Counted from the first letter of the stretch, positions 7,447-14,761 are shown. The stretch is DNA of 42,198 nucleotides from an uncultured Alphaproteobacteria bacterium (GCA_944391335.1 CALXTF010000001.1:1-42198), one strand, 5' to 3'. The notes: a model not told the origin generated them from the letters alone. Translations and numbers: made by a program.

Positions 7447-7761
7447 ATGACAAAACTTGTAAATAAAATTCTTTTCATTAACAAACGTCGTACAAGTATG
7501 CGCCTTTGTCTTTGCGAATGGAAACTTATCGATGAAATTTGCAAAACAGAAAAAATTACACGAAACGATTTTGTGGAACTCATAGAAAATAATAACTCCT
7601 CTCAATTAGGATTAACTTATTTCACCCGTTTGTTTATTATGCTCTATTACTATAATAAATCTCCTCTTGGAAAAATAAAAACAAGAAGACATGGTATAGG
7701 CTGTCAGTCATATATCAGCGAAATTATTAATGAAATTACAAATGTCACAAAAATTAAATAA
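7447..7761 (+). CDS. Ribbon-helix-helix regulator
   Basis: The protein has 104 residues. Residues 15-75 match the alphaproteobacterial ribbon-helix-helix family: a basic strand RRTSMRLCLCEWKLIDEIC, then KITRNDFVELIENN and a final helix TYFTRLFIMLYYY. Such proteins usually bind DNA as dimers through the N-terminal strand. The start has a GAGG site 8 bases upstream. Its promoter overlaps that of the divergent J-domain gene, so autoregulation is plausible. The C-terminal 25 residues are extra compared with short family members. The regulated genes are unknown. Confidence 0.82.
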   Translation: MTKLVNKILFINKRRTSMRLCLCEWKLIDEICKTEKITRNDFVELIENNNSSQLGLTYFTRLFIMLYYYNKSPLGKIKTRRHGIGCQSYISEIINEITNVTKIK

Positions 7762-7778
7762 AAATCAATATAAATTAA

Positions 7779-7806
7779 TTGAAAAAATCAATAAACCATT
7801 TATAAT
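7779..7806 (+). promoter_or_regulatory. mutM promoter
   Basis: TTGAAA (7779-7784) and a perfect TATAAT (7801-7806) have a 16-bp spacer, about 33 bp before the mutM start. Confidence 0.65.
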
Positions 7807-7838
7807 GAAGAAAATTATTAATTTTTGTGGTGAAAATT

Positions 7839-8678
7839 ATGCCCGAATTGCCAGAAGTCGAAACAGTTAAAAAAGGAATCGAGAAATTTATCGGGAATGC
7901 AGAAATTCTCGATGTAATAGTTAACACCTATCAATTAAGAACTCCAATTGATGATAATTTTAAAAATTTAATCTGTTCTGCCCGTATTTCTCACTACAGA
8001 CGAAAAGGAAAATATCTCATCATAGATCTGTCAAATAATTATAGCCTTATATGCCATTTAGGAATGAGCGGACATATTAAAACCTTATTAAAAAAACCTC
8101 AAAATATAGAAAAACATGATCATATTCTTATTCAAACCACAAATGGATGGCTCGTTTTTAACGATCCCAGACGCTTTGGATATATATCAGCCGTTTTAAC
8201 AAGCAAACTTGACGAATTGCCCTTTTTAACTAAATTGGGAATCGATCCCTTCGATAAAAATTTTTGCGGCAATGTCTTATATAAAAAATTACAGCACAGA
8301 AAAACAGCCATCAAACCTGCTCTCCTTAATCAAAGCATTATCTCAGGAATCGGTAATATTTATGCATCAGAAATTTTATTTGCCGCGGGAATTCATCCTC
8401 TGCGGCCCTCTTGCAATTTAACCGTTTCAGAATGCCGTAAATTGGCTAAAAACATTCGCTTAATTCTTCAACAAGCTATTGATAATGGAGGATCGACTCT
8501 TCATAATTATCAACAACCTGACGGCTCTCTCGGCTATTTTCAAAATTTTCATTGCGTCTATAACAAAACCGGTCAACACTGTCCTAAATGTTCTTGCAAA
8601 AACAAAATTAACGGCGGTATTCGGAAAATTGTTCAAGACGGTAGATCAACTTTCTTTTGTCCGGTGAAACAAAAATGA
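7839..8678 (+). CDS. mutM: Formamidopyrimidine-DNA glycosylase
   Basis: MutM removes 8-oxoguanine and formamidopyrimidines from DNA and cuts the abasic strand. I chose the ATG at 7839 over GTG codons at 7827 and 7830 because catalysis needs Pro at position 2, and this start gives MPELPEVETV with Pro2 and Glu3. The conserved RRKGKYLI lysine, HLGMSG and the NQSIISGIGNIYASEIL helix-two-turn-helix are all present. The C-terminal zinc finger is unusual: Cys248, Cys251 and Cys274 are present but the fourth position is Lys277 (FFCPVKQK), and the spacing before Cys274 is longer than usual. The 279-residue length is normal. Its stop overlaps the next start as ATGA. Confidence 0.96.
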   Translation: MPELPEVETVKKGIEKFIGNAEILDVIVNTYQLRTPIDDNFKNLICSARISHYRRKGKYLIIDLSNNYSLICHLGMSGHIKTLLKKPQNIEKHDHILIQTTNGWLVFNDPRRFGYISAVLTSKLDELPFLTKLGIDPFDKNFCGNVLYKKLQHRKTAIKPALLNQSIISGIGNIYASEILFAAGIHPLRPSCNLTVSECRKLAKNIRLILQQAIDNGGSTLHNYQQPDGSLGYFQNFHCVYNKTGQHCPKCSCKNKINGGIRKIVQDGRSTFFCPVKQK

Positions 8679-9040
8679 AAACAATTTATACTTTATTAAT
8701 TTTATCTTTATTTCTCGTTAAAACAGCCCTTGCCGCTGAATTTATCGATAGTACAGATGATATTCCCATCGCTCCGGGATTAATTCAAAAATATGGTAAT
8801 GACGATGTTTCTTTTGCTAATGATGAAGCTCGTTTTGTTGAAGTCTACTTAAGCGGGGAAAAAGTAAAATTTAACAACATCAGTACCTTTTATATTCAAA
8901 CACTCCCTCAAATGGGGTGGCATTTCATTTATAAAAATAAAAACGCCATACATTTTGAAAGAGACGGCGAACAACTCGATATCGTTCGTGAAAACGAATC
9001 GCCTTTATTGATTAGAATCACACTTAAAAGTAAAAGTTAG
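8675..9040 (+). CDS. Small exported protein coupled to mutM
   Basis: No named family is recognised. The 121 residues begin with a clear signal peptide (hydrophobic ILSLFLVKTALAA, cleavage near residue 21), so the product is probably periplasmic. The mature part has an Ile/Pro-rich start, a DDVSFAN-EARFVEVYL strand pair, and the phrase FYIQTLPQMGWHF followed by FERDGEQLDIV, suggesting a small beta-rich domain. The ATG overlaps the mutM stop (ATGA), implying translational coupling; upstream in-frame starts would remove the signal peptide. It is followed 8 bp later by the enoyl-CoA hydratase gene. The role is unknown. Confidence 0.8.
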   Translation: MKTIYTLLILSLFLVKTALAAEFIDSTDDIPIAPGLIQKYGNDDVSFANDEARFVEVYLSGEKVKFNNISTFYIQTLPQMGWHFIYKNKNAIHFERDGEQLDIVRENESPLLIRITLKSKS

Positions 9041-9048
9041 GAACAAAA

Positions 9049-9795
9049 ATGAACCAAGAAATTATCAATGAAATTAAAAATCAAATAGGAATCATTACTC
9101 TAAACAGTGATGAAGGTTTTAACACGCTTAACCGTCAAAAACTAGCCATATTGGCTGAAACGGCCGTTTCTCTTGATATGAACGATAATATAAAAGTTAT
9201 TATCATCCGCGGAAGCGATAAAGCTTTTTCAACAGGTCTAGAAATAAATGATTTTGTTTCAGATACATCTGAAGCTGTTTTAGATGAAATGTATAAAAAT
9301 TTTAAAAAAATCGCAGATATAAAAAAACCGGTTATTGCAGTTATCAGCGGATACGCTTTGGGAATCGGATTCGAATTAGCCCTCGCTTGTGATATTATTT
9401 TCGCTTCCGAAAATGCGTGCTTCGGTCATCCGGATTTAAGTCTCGGTATTGTTCCCGGATTCGGCGCAACACAAAGAATGCCTTATGCTATCGGTAAAGC
9501 AAAAACAATGGAAATGATTTTAACCGGCCGCGCCATGAATGCCAAAGAAGCTGAACGCTGCGGCATTATTAGCCGTATTATCCCTTTACAATATTTATTT
9601 TCCGAAGCCTTAAATACAGCACAGAAAATAGCCGCTTTACCTGATTTAGCCGTTAACACCGCTAAAGAACTTGTTAAAACAGCTATCGTCAATACAAATC
9701 TCGAAGAAAGCTTGGAAATTGAAAGACAAGTTTATAAAAACTTTGTTTCAACTAACGAATTTCAACAAAAATTAATCAATTTATTTAAAAAATAA
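9049..9795 (+). CDS. Enoyl-CoA hydratase/isomerase family protein
   Basis: This is a crotonase-fold protein of 248 residues, which in this family hydrates or isomerises acyl-CoA thioesters in the cytoplasm. The first oxyanion-hole region is AFSTGLEI (60s) and the second GYALGIGFELAL (101-112), which has Ile where GGG is typical. The usual first catalytic Glu (QPE in classic hydratases) is Asp129 in GHPD, while the second Glu is kept at 155 (TMEMILTG). The substrate or reaction may thus differ from classic hydratase. The start has AGGA 7 bases upstream. Its place between mutM and rpsT-dnaA is common in alphaproteobacteria. Confidence 0.88.
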   Translation: MNQEIINEIKNQIGIITLNSDEGFNTLNRQKLAILAETAVSLDMNDNIKVIIIRGSDKAFSTGLEINDFVSDTSEAVLDEMYKNFKKIADIKKPVIAVISGYALGIGFELALACDIIFASENACFGHPDLSLGIVPGFGATQRMPYAIGKAKTMEMILTGRAMNAKEAERCGIISRIIPLQYLFSEALNTAQKIAALPDLAVNTAKELVKTAIVNTNLEESLEIERQVYKNFVSTNEFQQKLINLFKK

Positions 9796-9824
9796 GAAAA
9801 TGCACTTTCATATGAAATTTATTG

Positions 9825-9853
9825 TTGACTTAAACGGGGTTCCGAGTTTATAA
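9825..9853 (+). promoter_or_regulatory. rpsT promoter
   Basis: TTGACT (9825-9830), a 17-bp spacer and TTATAA (9848-9853). The spacer is unusually GC-rich for the region. The rpsT start lies about 50 bp downstream. Confidence 0.7.
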
Positions 9854-9904
9854 AGCTTATCAGAATTTTTTTTGAAATTAACTTAATTTAACAGGATTAA
9901 ACAA

Positions 9905-10165
9905 ATGGCCAATCATAAATCGGCAAAAACAAGAATTAACCGCAATCATAAACGTAGCATAATCAATGGCGCGCGTAAAAGCAGAGTTCGCACTTTTGTT
10001 AAAAAAGTAGAAGCTGCCATCGCCGCTAACGATAAAGAAACTGCAGTTAATGCTTTTAAAATTGCAGAATCTGAATTAATGAGATCTGTTCGCAAAGGCG
10101 TTTTTCAAATAAACAAAGTCGCAAGAACTGTTTCTCGTCTATCTAAAAAAATTAAAGCTCTTTAA
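9905..10165 (+). CDS. rpsT: 30S ribosomal protein S20
   Basis: S20 binds 16S rRNA in the body of the small subunit. The 86 residues begin MANHKSAKTRINRNHKRSII, the typical S20 N-terminus, and continue as a basic three-helix protein (FVKKVEAAIAANDKE, KGVFQINKVARTVSRLSKKI). The start has AGGA about 8 bases upstream. It has its own promoter and a terminator 22 bp after the stop, so it is probably monocistronic. Location just upstream of dnaA is common in proteobacteria. Confidence 0.98.
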   Translation: MANHKSAKTRINRNHKRSIINGARKSRVRTFVKKVEAAIAANDKETAVNAFKIAESELMRSVRKGVFQINKVARTVSRLSKKIKAL

Positions 10166-10187
10166 TTTTTTTAAAATATATACATCT

Positions 10188-10228
10188 AAACCACTTTCTG
10201 AAACTTGTTTTCGGAATGTGGTTTTTTT
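10188..10228 (+). terminator. rpsT terminator
   Basis: Outer stem AAACCAC/GTGGTTT with an imperfect inner stem CTGAAA/TTTCGG, followed by a T-run. It separates rpsT from the dnaA upstream region. Confidence 0.8.
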
Positions 10229-10302
10229 ACTTTAAATACTATCATTTTAACGAATCTCCTACGACTCATTAAAAAACTTATGTCAAGAAATTTAATTACA
10301 AT

Positions 10303-10317
10303 GTTCTACAAATGTTC
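10303..10317 (+). promoter_or_regulatory. Putative LexA (SOS) box
   Basis: GTTC-TACAAAT-GTTC exactly fits the alphaproteobacterial LexA operator GTTC-N7-GTTC. It lies 228 bp upstream of the dnaA start. No other gene starts in the spacer, so dnaA is the only evident target. Match is exact; function is inferred. Confidence 0.5.
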
Positions 10318-10342
10318 TATTGTTTTTTATTTTGTTATGTGT

Positions 10343-10357
10343 TTAATAATTAGTTAA
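10343..10357 (+). promoter_or_regulatory. Putative CtrA box
   Basis: TTAA-TAATTAG-TTAA exactly fits the CtrA recognition pattern TTAA-N7-TTAA of alphaproteobacteria, and it overlaps a one-mismatch DnaA-box-like sequence. In DNA this AT-rich such matches arise by chance every few kb, so confidence is low despite the telling location upstream of dnaA. Confidence 0.3.
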
Positions 10358-10370
10358 TTTATGAACGTAA

Positions 10371-10401
10371 AAGTTTTTCTTTAGCTCATAAAGAAAAACT
10401 T
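10371..10401. repeat. 12-bp perfect inverted repeat upstream of dnaA
   Basis: AAGTTTTTCTTT (10371-10382) pairs exactly with AAAGAAAAACTT (10390-10401) across the loop AGCTCAT. Neither side has a clean T-run, so it is not an obvious terminator. It could be a protein-binding palindrome, an RNA stem or a structured part of a replication control region. Confidence 0.6.
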
Positions 10402-10544
10402 CTAAAATACTTAATATAAATAATTATTGTTCATACAGTAATACTTATTAATAAAAAACGTTCTGATTATAATTAAAACAATCTGTATTGTTCTTTAATT
10501 ATAAAATTAGACTGAAACATAGACTAGAAGAAAGGTTATGCCCA

Positions 10545-12002
10545 ATGGCCGAAAATACAATAAAAAATAACGAAGATGTCTTTCATAATGAATGGGGACA
10601 AATTTGCAGCCAATTAAAAACCGAAGTGGGTGAAAAAGCTTTTGACAGCTGGTTAAAACCTCTAAGTGTCGGTACGTTTACCAATGGTGTTATGAATATA
10701 TGTGTTCCTACTCGTTTTATGCGAAATTGGGTTATTACCAATTATTCTGATCGTATTCACAAAATTTGGGAAAAGAAAAATCCCTCCATTAAAAGTATTA
10801 ATTTTGTCGTTCAAGCTGGAGAAGACCCTATGGTCGGAACCCATAGTTCTTCTTGTAGATCTTTACTCAAACATATTGTGGCAAGTCCAGCTCCAAGTAT
10901 TTATTTATCCGGAGGCAGCGTCTTACCAATTTCTCAAAATGAAAATGAAAGTGTTGTTTTTAACGAATCCAGTCAATCTTTATCTGTTCCGCTTAACCCT
11001 TTATATACTTTTGACTCTTTTGTCGTCGGTAAAACAAATGAGTTTGCTTATGCTGCAGCTAGAAAAATTGCCGAATCGGACAATGTGCCTTTTAACCCTT
11101 TATTTTTATATTCCGGTGTTGGACTGGGGAAAACACACCTTATGCACGCAATTGCTTGGCATATTAAACAAAGATCACCGGAAAAAAATATCGTCTATTT
11201 ATCTGCTGAAAAATTTATGTATAAATTCGTACGCGCACTACGCTATAAAGATACAACAGCTTTTAAAGAACAATTTCGATCTGTTGACGTATTAATGGTC
11301 GATGATGTTCAATTTATGAGCGGAAAAGACTCTACTCAGGAAGAATTCTTTTATACTTTTAATTCCTTAATTGAAGAAGGTCGTCAAATCATTCTATCTG
11401 CCGATAAATCACCTTCTGATCTTGATGGAATCGAATCAAGACTTCGCTCCAGATTAAGTTGTGGTTTAGTTGCAGATATCCATCCCACAGATTTTGAACT
11501 AAGAGTCGGAATCGTACAAAATAAAGCACGCCAGTTAAATTGTGAATTACCAAATAAAGTCGCCGAATTCCTTGCCCAAAAGATAACGACAAATATTCGC
11601 GAATTAGAAGGTGCTTTACGGCGCGTAATTGCTCATACTCAACTCTTGTCGGGAAAAGAAATATCTATTGAAACAACTCAAGATATTCTAAAAGATATGC
11701 TTCGCTCTTATGACAGACGGACGACTATTGACGAGATACAGAAAAAAGTCGCGGAATATTTTAATATATCCGTTAAAGAAATACAGTCTTCACGCCGCGC
11801 AAGAACCGTTGCCAGACCAAGACAAATAGCAATGTATCTAGCAAAACAATTAACTTCTCGCTCCCTACCGGAAATCGGACGAAAATTCGATAGAGATCAT
11901 ACAACCGTTATGCACGCCGTGCGTAAAGTGGAAGAGTTAATAATCGAAGATAAAAGTCTGGCAGAAAATATTAATACCTTAAAAAGAATGTTGGATATGT
12001 AA
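10545..12002 (+). CDS. dnaA: Chromosomal replication initiator DnaA
   Basis: DnaA binds origin DNA and melts it with ATP. I use the ATG at 10545 (MAENTIKN), which has AAAGG 9 bases upstream; an upstream TTG would add 19 basic residues without family support. The 485-residue product has domain I (EVGEKAFDSWLKPLSVG), a short linker, the AAA+ domain with Walker A GVGLGKTH (about 191-198), Walker B DVLMVDDVQF (about 248-257) and arginine-rich RSRLSC. The C-terminal DNA-binding domain has the signature FDRDHTTVMHAVRKVE (about 449-464). It is followed 147 bp later by dnaN. The upstream spacer holds possible LexA and CtrA sites. Confidence 0.98.
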   Translation: MAENTIKNNEDVFHNEWGQICSQLKTEVGEKAFDSWLKPLSVGTFTNGVMNICVPTRFMRNWVITNYSDRIHKIWEKKNPSIKSINFVVQAGEDPMVGTHSSSCRSLLKHIVASPAPSIYLSGGSVLPISQNENESVVFNESSQSLSVPLNPLYTFDSFVVGKTNEFAYAAARKIAESDNVPFNPLFLYSGVGLGKTHLMHAIAWHIKQRSPEKNIVYLSAEKFMYKFVRALRYKDTTAFKEQFRSVDVLMVDDVQFMSGKDSTQEEFFYTFNSLIEEGRQIILSADKSPSDLDGIESRLRSRLSCGLVADIHPTDFELRVGIVQNKARQLNCELPNKVAEFLAQKITTNIRELEGALRRVIAHTQLLSGKEISIETTQDILKDMLRSYDRRTTIDEIQKKVAEYFNISVKEIQSSRRARTVARPRQIAMYLAKQLTSRSLPEIGRKFDRDHTTVMHAVRKVEELIIEDKSLAENINTLKRMLDM

Positions 12003-12149
12003 AATTAATTATTCTTGCCAACCTTAAGATATTAACCTTTAATATAAAAAATTGTTGAATATTTGTTTTTTTATGTTTTCCCTTAATGGGAATGTGTTAT
12101 CATTTTTATAGTAATTTTTTATAAAATATTTTTGTTGGAAATCTGTGCT

Positions 12150-13268
12150 ATGAAATTTGTTATTGAACGTGCTACTTTATTAAAAACTTTAAACCATGTA
12201 CAAAGCATCGTTGAAAAAAGAAATACTATTCCCGTGCTTTCAAATGTGAGAATCGAAGCCTTAGAAGACGGTATCAGCTTCAAAGCAACCGATATGGATA
12301 CTGAAATAACTGAAATTGTTGACGCTCATATCAGTCAAACCGGTGCAACAACCGCTCCAGCTCATATGCTTTATGATATCGTAAGAAAACTCTCCGATGG
12401 CGCAGAAGTAGAATTAAATTTCCCTGATGATAAAGGATTGCTTTCAATTACATCAGGACGTTCTCATTTTTCTTTATCAACAATCGGTGTGGAAGATTTC
12501 CCTGTTATCTCCGGCGATGAATTACCTATTAATTTTAATATGCAGAGAGAAGAATTAAAAGATGTCATCGATCGTACTCAATTCGCTGTTTCCACCGAGG
12601 AAACTCGTTATTACTTAAACGGTCTATATATCCATGCCAAAAATGAAGGTTCCGCTAAGGTTTTGCGGATCGTCGCAACTGATGGACATAGACTCGCTTG
12701 TGTCGAATCTCCTCTGCCTCAAGGCGCAGAAAAAGTTACAGGTGTTATTATCCCTAGAAAAACAATCGGCGAAGTAAGAAAACTCCTTGATGATACAAAA
12801 GCAGATAATATTGGAATTTCTCTCTCTGATAATAAAGTACGTTTTACTCTTGAAGAAGTAACTCTTACGTCAAAATTAATTGACGGAACTTATCCTGATT
12901 ATGAGAGAGTTATTCCAACAGATAATGATAAAATCTTGGAAGTTAAAGTAAAAGATTTAGCTAACGCCGTTGACCGCGTTTCTGTCGTCGCGGAAAGAAC
13001 AAGAGCGGTTAAACTTATTACTGATGATGGAAAAATCATTATTACAACGTCAAGCCCAGATTTAGGAAGTGCTAAAGAAGAAATAGAAGCAAAATATGAC
13101 AGCGAATCGTTGGAAATCGGTTATAATTTCCGTTATCTCCTCGATATTCTCTCTGAAATTAAGGGCGAAAATGTTCAAATAAGTTTTGCTGATGCCTCTT
13201 CACCTTCCGTTATTCATGATACATCCGATGCAAGTGCTATTTATGTTTTAATGCCTATGAGAGTTTAA
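12150..13268 (+). CDS. dnaN: DNA polymerase III beta sliding clamp
   Basis: The dimeric clamp encircles DNA and tethers polymerase III and many repair proteins. The 372 residues show the three clamp domains. The N-terminus MKFVIERATLLKTLNHVQSI is typical, RNTIPVLSNV and the FPVISGDE and DGTYPDYERVIP phrases mark the fold, and the C-terminus ends IYVLMPMRV, close to the usual MPMR(L/V). The ATG at 12150 is preferred over TTG codons at 12132-12137, which would add CAM-containing residues absent from the family. The stop lies 3 bp before the recF start, so the two are co-transcribed. Confidence 0.98.
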   Translation: MKFVIERATLLKTLNHVQSIVEKRNTIPVLSNVRIEALEDGISFKATDMDTEITEIVDAHISQTGATTAPAHMLYDIVRKLSDGAEVELNFPDDKGLLSITSGRSHFSLSTIGVEDFPVISGDELPINFNMQREELKDVIDRTQFAVSTEETRYYLNGLYIHAKNEGSAKVLRIVATDGHRLACVESPLPQGAEKVTGVIIPRKTIGEVRKLLDDTKADNIGISLSDNKVRFTLEEVTLTSKLIDGTYPDYERVIPTDNDKILEVKVKDLANAVDRVSVVAERTRAVKLITDDGKIIITTSSPDLGSAKEEIEAKYDSESLEIGYNFRYLLDILSEIKGENVQISFADASSPSVIHDTSDASAIYVLMPMRV

Positions 13269-13271
13269 ATT

Positions 13272-14492
13272 TTGGACAATTTGGTCAGTAACATAAAAGA
13301 AGTCACTTCAAAAAAGTCAGGCGTTATTCGTCTGACTTTAACTGATTTTAGAAATTACGCCTTTCTTCGTGTATGTCCTCATCTCGGACCTGTTATTATT
13401 ACCGGTGAAAATGGGTGTGGAAAAACAAACATTCTTGAAGCTATTTCTTTTCTTACCCCAGGAAGAGGTCTAAGAAATGCTAAATTAGCAGATATTCGAC
13501 GTTTTACTCCTGCAATTATAAACCAAGATTATGCTCCTCAAAACGGCGGATGGGGTATCTTTGCTTCTGTCGCTAAAAATGGTGAAGAAATCGAAATAGG
13601 TACAGCCGTAGAAAAAATTAATCGTGATTCTTATGATGACGGCACTCATCTTTCTGATCGCCGAATCGTTAAAATTAACGGACAAAAAGGAGCTTCTCAA
13701 AACGAATTAGGACAATATCTATCCGCTATTTGGTTGACACCGCAAATGGATAGACTGTTTCGCGGTGGTTCCCAACCTCGTCGAAATTTTCTTGATCGCT
13801 TGGTCTACGCTTTTGATAATGAACATGCCAAAAGAACTTCTAATTTCGAACATCTCTATAAACAATGGTATCAAATAATTAAAGGATCTAACGGACATAT
13901 AGATAATAATTGGCTCTTAACTCTTGAAGAAAATATGGCGGCTATCGGTGTGGCAATCGCCGCCGCTCGACGCGAACAAATAGCCCGCTTAAATCGATTT
14001 ATCAAAAATACTCCTGATGATATTTTCCCTAATGTCGAACTAACTTTATCAGGAATAATAGAAGAACAACTCGACTTACTGCCGGCTATTGATGTAGAAG
14101 ATAATTATCGTAACCTTCTAAAAAAACAAAGAAACAATGTCTTATCAAATATTAATATTGATGGTGTAAACCGCAGCGATTTTAAAGTCTTTTATAAAAA
14201 GAAAAAAATGCCCGCCGAAATGTGTTCAACAGGTGAACAAAAATCCCTTCTAATCAGCATTATTTTAGCTCAAACAAAATGCCAAATATTAAATCAAGGC
14301 TTCGCTCCTATCCTGCTTTTAGATGAAATTACCGCTCATCTCGATGATGCTAAAAGAGATGCTTTATTGGCTAAAATACGTGAATTAGATTTACAAGCGT
14401 TTATTACAGCTACAGACGTTGATTTATTTTCAACATTTAAAAACTATGCTCAATTTTGGGAAGTTAAAAATAATACTGTTTATCTCCGATAA
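13272..14492 (+). CDS. recF: DNA replication and repair protein RecF
   Basis: RecF is an SMC-like ATPase that helps load RecA at single-strand gaps. Walker A is GENGCGKTN near residue 46-54, preceded by LTLTDFRNYAFL; the signature STGEQKSLLISIILAQ and Walker B APILLLDEITAHLD are near the C-terminus. The 406-residue length is slightly longer than E. coli RecF because of an N-terminal extension of about 20 residues. No ATG is available: the start must be TTG at 13272 (weak GAG upstream) or TTG at 13281. The low-efficiency start directly behind dnaN fits coupled, low-level expression. The 3' untranslated region is repeat copy A. Confidence 0.95.
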   Translation: MDNLVSNIKEVTSKKSGVIRLTLTDFRNYAFLRVCPHLGPVIITGENGCGKTNILEAISFLTPGRGLRNAKLADIRRFTPAIINQDYAPQNGGWGIFASVAKNGEEIEIGTAVEKINRDSYDDGTHLSDRRIVKINGQKGASQNELGQYLSAIWLTPQMDRLFRGGSQPRRNFLDRLVYAFDNEHAKRTSNFEHLYKQWYQIIKGSNGHIDNNWLLTLEENMAAIGVAIAAARREQIARLNRFIKNTPDDIFPNVELTLSGIIEEQLDLLPAIDVEDNYRNLLKKQRNNVLSNINIDGVNRSDFKVFYKKKKMPAEMCSTGEQKSLLISIILAQTKCQILNQGFAPILLLDEITAHLDDAKRDALLAKIRELDLQAFITATDVDLFSTFKNYAQFWEVKNNTVYLR

Positions 14493-14500
14493 TTTATAAA

Positions 14501-14640
14501 TAAACTTCCACTAGCTAACGCAAGTGGTATTACCTGTTCCGAACGACATTTGCCCTGCCCTAAGGCTTCGCAAGCCTAATGGTTGGGCAAGTATGTCTAC
14601 ATCTACCTTTTTTCGCAGGTCGAGTTTCATTCAAATCATA
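14501..14640 (+). repeat. Multi-hairpin 3'UTR repeat, copy A
   Basis: About 135 bp directly after recF match the reverse complement of 28931-29074 closely (about 85 percent by eye). Shared hairpins are CCACTAGCTAACGCAAGTGG (14508-14527), the palindrome GTTCCGAAC (14536-14544) and a nested stem TGCCC...GGGCA (14556-14589) enclosing GGCTT-CGC-AAGCC. The last hairpin of copy B (CTACCTGC/GCAGGTAG) is degraded here. The element is GC-rich compared with its neighbours, is read in the same sense as recF, and ends against a terminator. No protein is encoded. Confidence 0.9.
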
Positions 14641-14675
14641 AAAAAAACCTTCTCAAAAACTGAGAAGGTTTTTTT
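14641..14675. terminator. Bidirectional intrinsic terminator
   Basis: The stem AACCTTCTCA/TGAGAAGGTT with A7 before and T7 after can end both the recF transcript (plus) and the microprotein transcript (minus), whose stop codon lies 3 bp away. Confidence 0.9.
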
Positions 14676-14677
14676 AT

Positions 14678-14761
14678 TTATTTACCGCAACCACATCCGC
14701 CTTTCTTAGGTTGATTCGAATTTTCTTCTTGAGCGGCCGATTTTTGGGTTTCTTTTGTCAT
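14678..14761 (-). CDS. 27-residue Cys/Gly-tailed microprotein
   Basis: A complete short gene lies on the minus strand: a strong AAAGGAG site 7 bases before ATG, 27 sense codons, a TAA stop and a terminator 3 bp later. The product is hydrophilic (MTKETQKSAAQEENSN), then Pro-Lys-Lys and the tail GGCGCGK, with two cysteines separated by one glycine. There is no signal peptide. The CGC-type tail recalls other very small bacterial proteins ending in Gly-Cys-Gly-Cys, where metal binding is suspected; that role is only a guess here. It lies downstream of HPr on the same strand with an 85-bp gap, and a TATAAA at 14786-14791 may be its own -10 box. Confidence 0.7.
   Translation of the reverse strand: MTKETQKSAAQEENSNQPKKGGCGCGK

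Larger units (their letters stand above)
10229..10544. other. dnaA upstream spacer, possible control or origin region
   Basis: This AT-rich stretch has no credible gene. It holds an SOS-box-like site (10303-10317), a CtrA-box-like site (10343-10357) and a 12-bp inverted repeat (10371-10401). The best DnaA-box match I find is TGTGTTTAA at 10338-10346, one mismatch from TGTGNATAA. Without a cluster of DnaA boxes I cannot call it the origin. Confidence 0.4.

Noticed and set aside
10280..10357. 25-codon hydrophobic reading frame upstream of dnaA
   Set aside because: No ribosome-binding site, and it coincides with the SOS-like and CtrA-like sites; probably chance in AT-rich DNA.
10229..10544. Replication origin
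   Set aside because: No cluster of DnaA boxes; only one one-mismatch site. Location alone is not enough.
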